DNA of 37,131 nt from an uncultured Actinomycetes bacterium (GCA_937127245.1 CAKZLU010000026.1:1-37131), one strand, 5' to 3'; numbered from the stretch's first letter, positions 7,845 through 16,721 are shown. Notes: generated from the sequence alone by a model not told the origin. Numbers and translations are program-made.

Positions 7845-9029
7845 ATGGCGGTTTTCTGGATAGCCTTCTACATCCTTTTTCCCGTGTTCGCGATTTATCT
7901 GTGCCAGAAATACAAGGCTTTAAACAGGGTTGGCGGTGTGGTTCTCTGCTATATTGCGGGTCTTATTCTCGGGAATCTGAAATTCATCACCGCCGGTCAC
8001 ATTGACATCCTTCCTCGTGGATTTGAAAACACCCAGGACCTGTTCTTCATACTCTCAGTCGCATTTGCGCTATCGCTTATATTCTTTTCTCTGGACATCA
8101 AGGGATGGACCCGCGTCGCGGGCAAGGCTCTACTCTCCTTTGGGCTTGGTACACTCGCAGTGCTGATCTCGGCGGTTAGCGGTTACATGATATTTAAGAA
8201 CATGATAGGGGGAGAGACGTGGAAAGTCTCTGGTATGCTCATAGGTTGCTACACCGGGGGAACCCCGAACCTCGCGGCAATCGGCACGGCGCTGCGCATT
8301 GATAAGACTGTGCTTGCCTCAACTCAGATTTCAGACGTCGCCGTCGGCGCACTTTATTTACTTCTAATGGTTACCATCATGCAGAGGATTCTTCTCAAAT
8401 TTCTTCCACCGTTTAAGCCATATTCAAAAGGAGAGGAAAACAATCCCCCAAAGTTCGGCGCAGAGATGGCAGATTACGACTCCTATGAAGGCATCTTCTC
8501 CCGGGAAGTGATAGTTCCATTGCTTGGTGCACTGGGTCTTGCTTTGCTGATTGTAGCAATCGGTCTTGGATTGACTTTCATCTTTCCCGAGGACTACGCG
8601 ATGGTGGTCGCGGTCCTCGTAGTCTGCACGCTTGCGATACTGGCTTCCTTTATACCTGCGGTGAAAAGGATACGCATGACATTTCATGTGGGGCAGTATT
8701 TCATCTTGATTTTCTGCGTCGTGGTAAGTTCAATGTCCGATTTGAAAAAGCTATTTACGACAACCCCCGCGATGGTGGGGCTTGTTGCCTGGGCTGTGTT
8801 CGTTGGACTCATTCTTCACGTACTCTTTGCGAAGGTCTTTAGAATAGATGCAGATACGGTAATTATTACGTCAATAGCCGGTGTCATGTCCCCACCTTTT
8901 GTGCCCATGGTTGCAGCGGCGCTTAAAAACAGAGATATCGTGGTAACGGGGGTGGTAACTGGCATAATTGGATGGGTTATCGGGACATATCTGGGGATTG
9001 GCGTTTCCTATCTGATTCGTTCCCTTTGA
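7845..9029 (+). CDS. DUF819 family membrane protein
   Basis: 394 residues with about 10-11 hydrophobic helices. The block MLIGCYTGGTPNLAAIGTAL (residues ~133-152) is the characteristic glycine-rich signature of the DUF819 (YjcL-like) family, followed by STQISDVAVGALYLLL. A hydrophilic loop near 190-220 (PYSKGEENNPPKFG) separates the halves, and a second half-repeat ends with SPPFVPMVAAALKNRD, giving an inverted-repeat transporter look. The function of the family is not established; a carrier role is inferred from its fold. AAGAGGTG precedes the ATG by 5-6 bases. Separated from the MFS gene by 216 bp, it may be transcribed alone. Confidence 0.82.
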   Translation: MAVFWIAFYILFPVFAIYLCQKYKALNRVGGVVLCYIAGLILGNLKFITAGHIDILPRGFENTQDLFFILSVAFALSLIFFSLDIKGWTRVAGKALLSFGLGTLAVLISAVSGYMIFKNMIGGETWKVSGMLIGCYTGGTPNLAAIGTALRIDKTVLASTQISDVAVGALYLLLMVTIMQRILLKFLPPFKPYSKGEENNPPKFGAEMADYDSYEGIFSREVIVPLLGALGLALLIVAIGLGLTFIFPEDYAMVVAVLVVCTLAILASFIPAVKRIRMTFHVGQYFILIFCVVVSSMSDLKKLFTTTPAMVGLVAWAVFVGLILHVLFAKVFRIDADTVIITSIAGVMSPPFVPMVAAALKNRDIVVTGVVTGIIGWVIGTYLGIGVSYLIRSL

Positions 9030-9384
9030 TGGAAGGATAAGGATTCCAGGGGGTTTTGAGTGGGGCGGTTCATGGTAATCCACACGATAGATGCTATGGT
9101 CTGAGGAAAATATCTCGCGATTCGGTCGCGTTTCAATTCTTTTCTCAGAGAAGACGATTTAAGGAGAGTAAACCAAACTCTTATGAAATGTGGGTTTGAG
9201 TTGAGCGCGGTCTATTAAGAGTTTTGCTTAACTTTCTCAACTGCTTTTAAGTATAAAAATAAAATTTGAAGCCGGTGAAAAAATAGGCCTTTCTGAGAAT
9301 CCAAACGATTCGGGGATATTGCACTTTGATTTTAAACTGACTGTCAGTAAGAAGCGTTTCGGCAAATTTTTGGGGGGTGCAAAC
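9030..9384. other. intergenic region, 355 bp
   Basis: No gene. It becomes AT-rich at 9235-9275 and ends with a strong ribosome binding site (GGGGGGTG at 9372-9379) five bases before ATG 9385, the likely native start of the YCF48 protein. I see no riboswitch that I can name. Confidence 0.5.
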
Positions 9385-9409
9385 ATGAACACATCGATAA
9401 AATCATTTA

Positions 9410-11269
9410 GTGTTTTGTAATTCTTTTTTGCTTTTGTTTGCCGCACTTTTTTTCTTCCCTACGCCTGCAGCTAACGCCGCTCTCCTTGAGCGCCCGCTCT
9501 GGTCGTGGAAGAATCCTTTTCCAACCGGAAATTCCCTTATTGCCGTGACAGTGGTGGATTTCGATAACGTCTGGGTTGCGGGCGGCTGCGGAGCAGTGTG
9601 CAAAACAGCAGTCGGCGGTTCATCCTGGTTTACCCAGTGCGTAGTCGGCCTGGAAGCGTTTATTTCCGATTTAGAATCAAAAAGCGCGCAAAAAGCCTGG
9701 GCTGTTGGTTATGTCAGGGTGCCGCCTGCAAACCAGGCTTTAGTGCTTAGTAGGGGAAATGGCATTGATTGGGAGGTTTACGACGGGTCGCTGCCCAACC
9801 AACCGTTAACCAGGGTCTCCGCTGCGGATTCCCAAAAACTGTGGGCTGTTGGCGCGTCGGGAACGATTATACATACAACCAACGTTGGGCAGGACCGGGG
9901 AATCCAGACGTCTGGGACGTCGAGCGATTTAAACGGCGTCTGGGCGGAAAGCCCCAATGATGCATGGGCGGTAGGCGCTTCAAGTACCTTACTTAAAACA
10001 AACGATGGAGGGGCAACATGGAGTGCCGTTGAGGTTCCGACAACCGCGGACCTTTACGGTGTTGCTGCCTTAAACCCCCAAACGATATGGGTAGTAGGGG
10101 ATGGCGGCGTTATTTTACGGACGAGTGATGGTGGTCAGAATTGGGTTGCGCAAAATTCTCTCGTGGACTCCACTCTCAAAGACATAGCAATTCCCTGTGA
10201 TGATTATCCTCGTGTTTGGGTGGTTGGCTTGGAGGGAGTGATTTTACTCACGAATGATGGGGGCGATAATTGGTATTTATTTGAACAGGGAGAAAATACG
10301 AAACTCTTGAGCGTATCATCGAAAGATTTTTATCCGGTCTGGGTAGTGGGCAGCTTGCACTCTTCTACAGGGGAATACCTGAACAATGTGCTTCTTTCCT
10401 CTAATGATATCGGGCAATCATGGGTCAATCACGCGAAATCCGTGACTTCAGCTGGCCTTTACGCTGTTGCCGCCGTGGACGACGATACCGTGTGGGCAGG
10501 CGGCTCGGGCGCTATCATCAAGACGCAGGATGGCGGGGAGAACTGGAATCTTCAGTATGACACCGGCGTTTACACGGTGCGCGCCATAAGCGCTGCGAAT
10601 AAGGACAACGCTTACGCTGTTTCATCGGGTTGGACTTTTGGTGCTCCTTACGGAGAGATTTGCAAGACTTCCGACGGTGGAGCAAGCTGGTGTGTTGTGC
10701 GTGATGAGTACGGCTCACAGTTTTTCGGGGTTTGCTGTGTTAACGCCCAAACTGCTTGGGCGGTTGGCTATGCTCACTCTGGGGGAACTTATAACGTCAG
10801 GATACTCAAAACTTCCGACGGGGGACTTGGATGGGTTGATCAATCCCCTCCGATTTCGGGCATGCTGTACTCAATATCAGCCTATAATTCAAGCATCGCT
10901 TGGGCTGTTGGCGCGGGAGTTTTGATACTCAAGACCACAAACGGAGGGCAAACCTGGGAACAGCAGTCCTCAGGTGTGTCGCACGACTTGAGGTCAGTTT
11001 CTTGCGCTGATTTTTGTAGCGTCTGGATTGTGGGGAGCGACAACGCTTCCTCTGGGTACAATGGTTTAATACTTAAGAGAACAAACGGTGGGCAAACATG
11101 GGTAAAGCAATACGAGCCGCAGGGTTATTACCTTGCGTGTGTCGATGCCGTGGATCCTCAATCAGCTTGGGATAGCGGCGTATACAGTAACTTAGCGCAG
11201 GGGATCTACAAGAGCGCCGCTTTGAAAACTCTGGATGGGGGGCAGACATGGATGGAGGAGGAAACCTGA
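9410..11269 (+). CDS. exported YCF48/BNR-like repeat protein (interrupted gene, main part)
   Basis: Predicted beta-propeller secreted protein. About 12-13 repeats of ~45-50 residues carry the YCF48/BNR signature (VWAVG.... then DGG..W, e.g. DGGATW, DGGQNW, DGGENW, NGGQTW). The N-terminus is a hydrophobic signal sequence ending PTPAANA. The native start is probably ATG 9385, which has GGGGGGTG upstream and encodes MNTSIKSFSV. It runs into TAA after two codons unless one T is removed from the TTTT run at 9413-9416, which joins it to the signal sequence. The GTG at 9410 has no ribosome binding site. The frame ends at TGA 11267-11269, but the same frame continues past it as more of the protein. 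Family members in bacteria are extracytoplasmic; HCF136 is a photosystem II assembly factor, not implied here. Confidence 0.75.
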   Translation: MFCNSFLLLFAALFFFPTPAANAALLERPLWSWKNPFPTGNSLIAVTVVDFDNVWVAGGCGAVCKTAVGGSSWFTQCVVGLEAFISDLESKSAQKAWAVGYVRVPPANQALVLSRGNGIDWEVYDGSLPNQPLTRVSAADSQKLWAVGASGTIIHTTNVGQDRGIQTSGTSSDLNGVWAESPNDAWAVGASSTLLKTNDGGATWSAVEVPTTADLYGVAALNPQTIWVVGDGGVILRTSDGGQNWVAQNSLVDSTLKDIAIPCDDYPRVWVVGLEGVILLTNDGGDNWYLFEQGENTKLLSVSSKDFYPVWVVGSLHSSTGEYLNNVLLSSNDIGQSWVNHAKSVTSAGLYAVAAVDDDTVWAGGSGAIIKTQDGGENWNLQYDTGVYTVRAISAANKDNAYAVSSGWTFGAPYGEICKTSDGGASWCVVRDEYGSQFFGVCCVNAQTAWAVGYAHSGGTYNVRILKTSDGGLGWVDQSPPISGMLYSISAYNSSIAWAVGAGVLILKTTNGGQTWEQQSSGVSHDLRSVSCADFCSVWIVGSDNASSGYNGLILKRTNGGQTWVKQYEPQGYYLACVDAVDPQSAWDSGVYSNLAQGIYKSAALKTLDGGQTWMEEET

Positions 11270-11284
11270 AGTATATTAGGAGGG

Positions 11285-11743
11285 TTGGGGCTGTCTGCGT
11301 TAGATAGAAACACCGTTTGGTTTGCCGGCTTGGGGGAAAGCGTTCTTAGAAGAGCGCCTTTCAAGGTATCAAAGATAATTCCTGAATATGGAGTGGGAGG
11401 AACGATAATCGAAAATGTCAACATTAAAGGCGGTGGTTTTGCGCCAGGGGACTACGTAAGTTTTGAAATTGGTGGCACAGGTTACAGCATCTTTAACGTT
11501 GTCGGGCATTCAGAATCGAAGATAACCGGAAGGCTTTATCTGAGAAACATGCCGTATGGCAAATATGATGTGGTGGTTTGTAAACCTGGTGGGCAGGAGG
11601 CGAGGCTGAGGGAAGGTCTTAGGGTCACTGATATTTGCGGGGGCGGCGCTTCCGTTCTTGTCCTTTTCGGCATTTTCATGGGTTTGATGTCGGTGGCGGG
11701 AGTCGCCAAACATAAAATTAACACGAGGCTATCGAACAAATAG
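11285..11743 (+). CDS. C-terminal part of YCF48-repeat protein: last repeat, IPT/TIG-like domain, membrane anchor
   Basis: In the same frame as 9410-11269, separated only by the TGA. Codons after the stop encode SILGGLGLSALDRNTVWFAG, a normal propeller repeat start, so reading began upstream originally. Next comes an IPT/TIG-like beta domain (IIPEYGVGG, then GGGFAPGDYVSFE, ending DVVVCKPGG), then a hydrophobic helix SVLVLFGIFMGLMSVAGV and a basic tail KHKINTRLSNK, i.e. a C-terminal membrane anchor with the propeller outside. The TTG at 11285 has AGGAGG only one or two bases before it, too close for efficient initiation. Stop readthrough, a nonsense mutation or a base error are the options. 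Confidence 0.6.
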   Translation: MGLSALDRNTVWFAGLGESVLRRAPFKVSKIIPEYGVGGTIIENVNIKGGGFAPGDYVSFEIGGTGYSIFNVVGHSESKITGRLYLRNMPYGKYDVVVCKPGGQEARLREGLRVTDICGGGASVLVLFGIFMGLMSVAGVAKHKINTRLSNK

Positions 11744-11861
11744 TCGACATGACCGTTTCTCCACAACTGGTTTATAATTAGCCCGTCCTTGCGATTTACA
11801 AGTCCGTGCTGAGTATTAATCCTTACGGGATTATTAGAATTTGAAGGAATCGTGTTGAGCA

Positions 11862-14195
11862 ATGAAACTACCAGCATCCTTTCGTGCTCTTTTAATTCGC
11901 AAATCTAAACCTGTTTTTGTTTTCATTTGCACCTTACTGGTCCTTTCCATGCTTCTGATTCCTCTCCGCCCATGCGATAGCGCAGCACCTTTCGCGCTTG
12001 AGCAGCGCTGTTTTTCTTTATTCAGGACCCTCTGGTCAAGCGTGCCATCAAGTAATTTCAGGACAGGGAATTTTTCCATAGAATGGAGCAATCCCCCGTT
12101 CTGCGGACCGCGTTTGAGAATATCCCGCGGGCAAGAAATGAAAGAAATCCTCTGGGAAAGCGCGAGGGGCGAAGCGTTCTTTTCCGCTGCCGTGGGAACC
12201 GCAAAGATTTTCGAATCCAGGGGGTCATTCAGGATTCACGATTACGTAAAGAGGCGCTTTTACCATCAAAGCGTTGAGGAGATAAAGGAAGAGAACGGCT
12301 CAATTGTAATCGAGGGGCATTTTCTCGATGCCTCACCTCCCCTTCGCTACAGGGTGGTTTTCAGCGGAAGAGACGAGGTGGGGGTCGATTTTGATTTCCA
12401 GGTGCTTGAAAACGATTGCGATTTGGGAAAGGTTAATCGCTCGTATCTGATATACAAAACATCCGCCGATGAGCGCTTCTTCGGGTTCGGAGCGCAGTAT
12501 TCCCACCTTGATATGAAGGGGAAGAAAGTCCCCGTGCTGGTTCAGGAACAGGGCATAGGAAGGGGATTGCAGCCGCTTACGTTTCTGATGAATCTTTTCG
12601 CGGGTTCCGGTGGGGACTGTTTCTCGACCTATGCGGCTGTCCCCTTTTATCTCACGAACCGCCACCGCTCGCTGTTTTTGAAAAACTCTGAGTATTCGCT
12701 CTTTGATCTGACCCAGCTGGAAAGAGTCACGGTAAGCCTTTTTTCGAGAAGAATGAGGGGCCGAATCTTGAGGGGCACATCCCCTCTGGAAATTGTTAAA
12801 AATTTCACGCGTTATTCCGGGCGGATTAGGCAGTTGCCTGACTGGGTTGGAAAAGGCGCAATCGTATGCGTTCAGGGAGGAAGCGCCCATGTGAGAAAAA
12901 CGCTTAAGAAACTCAAAGAAAACGGTGTTCCCGTCTCGGCTTTATGGATTCACGACTGGTCGGGAAGGAGAAAAACGATTGCCGGCTCCCAGTTATGGTG
13001 GAACTGGGAACCTGACCCTGAGTCGTATCCCGATTTTGCCGAACTCGTGCAGGAGGTTCGAAAGCAGGGAATACGCGTGTTAACTTACATAAACCCCTTT
13101 CTTGTCGATGTGAGCGCAAAGCCCTCATATAACAGAAATCTTTTCCTTGAGGCGAAAGACAAAGGATATCTGGTGAAAGACATAAACGAAAAGCCCTATC
13201 TCATTCCGAATACGGATTTTTCGGCGGGGATGGTGGACCTTTCAAACAGCGAGGCGCGCGAATGGCTAAAAGAGATAATCAAGACTCAATATCTTGACGT
13301 GGGGGTTTCAGGGTGGATGGCAGATTACGCCGAGGCGCTCCCTTTTGATTGCGTCCTTGATGGAGGTAAGAACCCGGCGTCCTTCCACAACCGTTACCCT
13401 GAAGAGTGGGCAAAACTGAACCGAGAGGCAATCAGAGAGGCGAATCTTGAGGGAGATGCGTTCTTTTTTACTCGCTCCGGCTTTACCAAAAGCCCCTCTT
13501 TTTCCACCCTTTTCTGGCTCGGGGACCAGTTGGTCAGCTGGGATGCTTTTGATGGGATGAAGACGGCTTTGATAGGCCTTCTCTCAAGCGGAATCTCTGG
13601 CTTTTCTCTAAATCACAGCGATATCGGGGGCTACACTACCATTGGCGTATCCTGGCTTCCCTGCTTTGGATACAGAAGGAGTAAAGAGTTACTTTTAAGA
13701 TGGATGGAGATGAACGCTTTCACTTCCGTTTTCAGGACTCATGAGGGGAACATGCCCGAGCTGAACTGCCAGTGGGATTCGGATGATGAAACGGTAAGGC
13801 ACTTTGCGAAATTCGCGAAGGTTTATAGGGCGCTCGGTTTCTACCGAGAAGAACTGATGAGTGAAGCCTTTCAAAAAGGATATCCACTTGCAAGACCGCT
13901 TTTCCTCAATTATCCATCCGACCCCGAAACATGGGACATTGACAGTGAGTTTATGCTCGGAACCGAGTTTTTGATAGCGCCCTGCTTCCAGCCGGGAGCA
14001 AGAGACGTGCGTCTTTACCTTCCCGCCGGTCAATGGGTGCATCTATGGACAGGAGAGGTTTTTGGAAGCGCTCAGGCGGGAAAGTGGGTTACCATGAGAT
14101 CACCGGTGGGCAAGCCTCCTGTTTTCTACCGCAAGGGTTCGGCGGTCGGGAATAGAGCGGTCGAGGAATTGCGGTCCGCAGGGGTTTTAGACTGA
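11862..14195 (+). CDS. exported glycoside hydrolase family 31, sulfoquinovosidase-like
   Basis: 777 residues with a signal sequence (basic start, hydrophobic FVFICTLLVLSMLLIPL at 19-35). GH31 catalytic nucleophile D488 in SGWMADYAEALP and acid/base D555 in WLGDQ; the C-terminal beta domain ends in FYRKGS. The WMAD motif, EQGIGRG (229-235), DWSG.R.T (365-372) and LNHSDIGGYT (583-592) resemble the YihQ sulfoquinovosidase branch more than ordinary alpha-glucosidases. However, of the sulfonate-pocket residues I recall for YihQ (Q262, Q288, R301, W304, Y508), the likely equivalents are Q338, H364, Q377, W380 and Y591, so the key Arg and one Gln are changed. A neutral or differently charged alpha-glycoside is therefore likely. 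The gene lies alone on the plus strand, between the YCF48 protein and the corrinoid genes. The ribosome binding site is weak. Confidence 0.85.
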   Translation: MKLPASFRALLIRKSKPVFVFICTLLVLSMLLIPLRPCDSAAPFALEQRCFSLFRTLWSSVPSSNFRTGNFSIEWSNPPFCGPRLRISRGQEMKEILWESARGEAFFSAAVGTAKIFESRGSFRIHDYVKRRFYHQSVEEIKEENGSIVIEGHFLDASPPLRYRVVFSGRDEVGVDFDFQVLENDCDLGKVNRSYLIYKTSADERFFGFGAQYSHLDMKGKKVPVLVQEQGIGRGLQPLTFLMNLFAGSGGDCFSTYAAVPFYLTNRHRSLFLKNSEYSLFDLTQLERVTVSLFSRRMRGRILRGTSPLEIVKNFTRYSGRIRQLPDWVGKGAIVCVQGGSAHVRKTLKKLKENGVPVSALWIHDWSGRRKTIAGSQLWWNWEPDPESYPDFAELVQEVRKQGIRVLTYINPFLVDVSAKPSYNRNLFLEAKDKGYLVKDINEKPYLIPNTDFSAGMVDLSNSEAREWLKEIIKTQYLDVGVSGWMADYAEALPFDCVLDGGKNPASFHNRYPEEWAKLNREAIREANLEGDAFFFTRSGFTKSPSFSTLFWLGDQLVSWDAFDGMKTALIGLLSSGISGFSLNHSDIGGYTTIGVSWLPCFGYRRSKELLLRWMEMNAFTSVFRTHEGNMPELNCQWDSDDETVRHFAKFAKVYRALGFYREELMSEAFQKGYPLARPLFLNYPSDPETWDIDSEFMLGTEFLIAPCFQPGARDVRLYLPAGQWVHLWTGEVFGSAQAGKWVTMRSPVGKPPVFYRKGSAVGNRAVEELRSAGVLD

Positions 14196-14280
14196 GCCCG
14201 TACGGGTGAAATTTGTCGAGCGCTTTCGGCGTCGCTTATTGCTAATTCTTGCTCTGTTTGACTTACCGTCAGGAGTGGGT

Positions 14281-14308
14281 CGCGCAAATTTGCGCGTTTA
14301 GTTCTCTT
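14281..14308 (+). terminator. perfect 16-bp palindrome with T-rich tail
   Basis: CGCGCAAATTTGCGCG (14281-14296) equals its own reverse complement and is followed by TTTAGTTCTCTTT. As RNA it can fold as CGCGCA-AATT-TGCGCG, a plausible intrinsic terminator 86 bp after the GH31 stop. As DNA it could equally be an operator for the corrinoid genes that start at 14464. Confidence 0.4.
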
Positions 14309-14463
14309 TGGGGCGAGGCTTTTCATGGCGCCCGCGCCGTGGGGCAGGAGGAGGTGCTTTGGGGAAGGGGGCAAGAGTGGTCGCGAGCGCTGCCTGGCTG
14401 AAAAGCGTACGGCTTTGCGCGGGTGGAGTTGTCCGGAAGAAGAGGAAATAGAGGAAAGAGCAT

Positions 14464-15105
14464 ATGGACTGGGAAGCAAGCATGAAGGAAGCTGTCAGTG
14501 GCGGTGACGAGGTAGAAGCGGCAAGAATCGCCGATGCCGCGCTCGAAAAAGGGGTAGCCCCCGGGGATATCCTGGAAAAGGGAGCCGTTCCCGGCATTTA
14601 TGAGGCCGGAAGGCTATGGAGGGAGGGCACGTTTTTCCTGCCTGATATCATCCTTGCCGCTGAGGCTTTCAAGGAGGTTTTCGTCAAAGTCGAGCCGCTT
14701 TTGAAAAGCGGTGATATCGCATATAAGGGCAAGGTTGTCATAGGTACGGTTCAGGGTGACGCCCACGACATCGGGAAAAATCTCGTAATAGCCATGCTCC
14801 GCTGCGCTTCTTACGAGGTGGTCGATCTCGGGGTTGATGTAGCTCCTTATGCGTTCGTAAAAGCGGCGTGCGAGCATGAGGCTTGTGTTCTGGGGATGGG
14901 CGCGTACATGACAACGACCATGCGCGTCATGGAAGAGGTAATCCGACTGCTCGATGAGGCGGGTCTTAAGAAGCGCTTGAAGGTGGTCGTTGGCGGCGCG
15001 GCGGTGACCCGAGCGTATGCGGAATGGCTCGGCGCGGATGGTTACGGGGAGGACGCGGTCAGAGCGGTGGAAGTGATTGATGCTCTCTTAGGATGGTCCA
15101 GATGA
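14464..15105 (+). CDS. corrinoid-binding methyltransferase protein (MtaC/MttC-like)
   Basis: 213 residues, the usual length. The N-terminal helical cap domain (residues 1-85) precedes a B12-binding domain with base-off motif GDAHDIGKNL (D99, H101, G104), then MGAYMTTTM and VVVGGAAVT near 185-192. It carries a methyl group on cobalamin between a substrate-specific methyltransferase and a second methyltransferase passing it to a C1 carrier. No MtaB/MttB/MtmB-type enzyme and no RamA-type activator is in the window. The ATG has AGAGGAAAGAG a few bases upstream. Its stop overlaps the next gene (ATGA), implying coupled translation and a working pair. Confidence 0.92.
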   Translation: MDWEASMKEAVSGGDEVEAARIADAALEKGVAPGDILEKGAVPGIYEAGRLWREGTFFLPDIILAAEAFKEVFVKVEPLLKSGDIAYKGKVVIGTVQGDAHDIGKNLVIAMLRCASYEVVDLGVDVAPYAFVKAACEHEACVLGMGAYMTTTMRVMEEVIRLLDEAGLKKRLKVVVGGAAVTRAYAEWLGADGYGEDAVRAVEVIDALLGWSR

Positions 15106-16373
15106 GTTTGCCCCAACCTTTGGGGACACAGTTGAGGGTGATGAAGTACCTCTTTAAGGGCATCGCGCTGGGCAGGGGTTTAAAAGTGAGGAATCCCGGC
15201 GGCTTCGAGCGGCTTGTCGCGGCTATTTACGGGACGCCTGATCGTGTTCCAATCCTTGCTCAACCCTACACCTACGCGATGAGCATGCACGGGCTTGAAG
15301 CGAGTGTTTTCTTTTCAAAAGCGAGACCCTTTATCGGCGCCTCGTTCAATTTCGCTCGCTACTTTGACATAGATTTCTGGTCACCTGTGTTTGATTTTTA
15401 CAATATCGAGGCGGAAGCGTTGGGCCAAAGGCTCATCTGGCGGAAGCACAGCGAGCCTGACGTTGATACCTCGCAGCCTCTCATTAAAAGCGAAGACGAT
15501 TTGAAGCGCTTGCGTCCCCCCGTTCCGGGAGTCTCTGGACGGATGCCTTTCGTGCTCGAGTCATACAAGAGATATATCGAACTTATGGGGATACCGCCCA
15601 TGGTCTACGCGTGTTCCCCCTTCACGATGGCGGTGTTGCTCAGGGGCTATGTGAATTTCATCAGGGATATCAGGCGGAATCCGCGCTTCGCGCACCGGCT
15701 GCTTGATTTCTTAAGCATGGAGGTAGTGGTTCCCTGGATCGAAAAGATGGTCGAGACTACCACAGCTTCGATAGTAGTGATGTCTGACGCCTGGGCTTCT
15801 CAACCGAACGTCACGACCGACATGGTGAGGGAGTTTTGCCTTCCTTATATCGAGAAAATCGTTAAAGCGACAAATTCTTCTCTTCGTACCGTTGTTGATA
15901 CGGGGAGCTGGGGCGAGTGCTCGGTTGGAGATCCGCGCGAGGTGCTCGACATAAAGTATGAAATGATAACAAGAGGTAATTTTTTCAAATCCTTACGACC
16001 GCTATTTCTCCTCGTATGGAACGAGGATTATGAGAAGATAGGAATTGTAACAGCCAGGCGGTATGCCGAAGAAAAAAGCGTGTGCCTTATGCTAAACGTT
16101 CGTCCCAATCTGATTGAGGAGGGTCCCCCGGAGGCGATCGTGTCTGCAATGCGGAAAATCATAAGGGAAGGGGCGGGAAGGGGTAAGTTTGTCATTATTA
16201 TGAACTTGATCCCTGTTGCCTCCCCCCTCGAAAACGTTTTTACCGTCGTTGAGTCGGTAAAGCAGTTTGGATCATATCCAATCTCTGATGAAATTGAGAC
16301 CATCCCATTTCGACCGCCGGCTTTCATGCCATTTTCCGATTGGTTTCGCAGAGAGGGTTTGCCGTTAGATTAG
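15102..16373 (+). CDS. uroporphyrinogen decarboxylase/MtaA-family methyltransferase
   Basis: About 423 residues of UroD/MtaA/CmuA-type TIM barrel: an N-terminal segment with TPDRVPILAQPYTYAMSMHG, then FDIDFWSPVFDFYNIEAEALG, and the C-terminal ASPLENVFTVVESVKQFGSYP. ATG 15102 overlaps the corrinoid gene stop by four bases (ATGA) and has AGGATGG upstream; ATG 15093 is an alternative. It probably transfers a methyl group to or from the neighbouring corrinoid protein. Odd: the zinc ligands of MtaA, as known for the family (HxC and a later Cys in a GC.VP segment), are not apparent; the matching places read VVDTGSWGEC and MNLIPVAS. It may therefore use another metal arrangement or act on a different methyl donor. 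Confidence 0.85.
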   Translation: MSLPQPLGTQLRVMKYLFKGIALGRGLKVRNPGGFERLVAAIYGTPDRVPILAQPYTYAMSMHGLEASVFFSKARPFIGASFNFARYFDIDFWSPVFDFYNIEAEALGQRLIWRKHSEPDVDTSQPLIKSEDDLKRLRPPVPGVSGRMPFVLESYKRYIELMGIPPMVYACSPFTMAVLLRGYVNFIRDIRRNPRFAHRLLDFLSMEVVVPWIEKMVETTTASIVVMSDAWASQPNVTTDMVREFCLPYIEKIVKATNSSLRTVVDTGSWGECSVGDPREVLDIKYEMITRGNFFKSLRPLFLLVWNEDYEKIGIVTARRYAEEKSVCLMLNVRPNLIEEGPPEAIVSAMRKIIREGAGRGKFVIIMNLIPVASPLENVFTVVESVKQFGSYPISDEIETIPFRPPAFMPFSDWFRREGLPLD

Positions 16374-16721
16374 AGCACCGAATTGCAAAAACTCGTAGGG
16401 CAGGTCGATAAAAAGACCAGCCACCTCAAAACTACGGAAGATTCGACTGAAAATTAATCACTCGCCGCTCGGTCTGAACGCTTATCATCTAAGCAACCGG
16501 GAAAAGGATTTTATCTCTCTCCTCAAACGCGTTCGAGTTTTTCAAAAACTACCAAACCCAAAAAACGCGAGCCGTCCGCTCGATGGATGAGTCGTCAAGG
16601 AATACCTCCACTTTGCCGATAAATTGATTGAGTAAAAGCAAGGTTTAATATGAGTGACGTTTTGCTCTGAGCGGAAATGTATTTTCTTTTGTTGAAGCGG
16701 TACGGAGGCAAGTGAAGGGCT
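16374..16721. other. intergenic region, 348 bp, with hairpin
   Basis: No gene. An imperfect hairpin lies at 16394-16436: CGTAG/CTACG outer stem, and inner GGC-A-GGTC with GACC-A-GCC around the loop GATAAAAA. Without a T-tract it is not a clear terminator; it may stabilise the 3' end of the methyltransferase mRNA. A promoter candidate follows at 16624-16651. Confidence 0.45.
16624..16651 (+). promoter_or_regulatory. candidate sigma-70-type promoter for receiver genes
   Basis: TTGATT (16624-16629) and TAATAT (16646-16651) with a 16-base spacer, giving a leader of about 65 bases before ATG 16722. Confidence 0.35.

Noticed and set aside
11267..11269. Selenocysteine or genome-wide UGA=Trp recoding at the YCF48 stop
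   Set aside because: Other genes in the window end normally at TGA (e.g. the radical SAM and corrinoid genes), and no SECIS-like hairpin directly after the codon is evident.
14196..14463. Cobalamin riboswitch before the corrinoid genes
   Set aside because: The B12-box (GCCACTG-like) and the expected paired core are not found; only a 16-bp palindrome is present.
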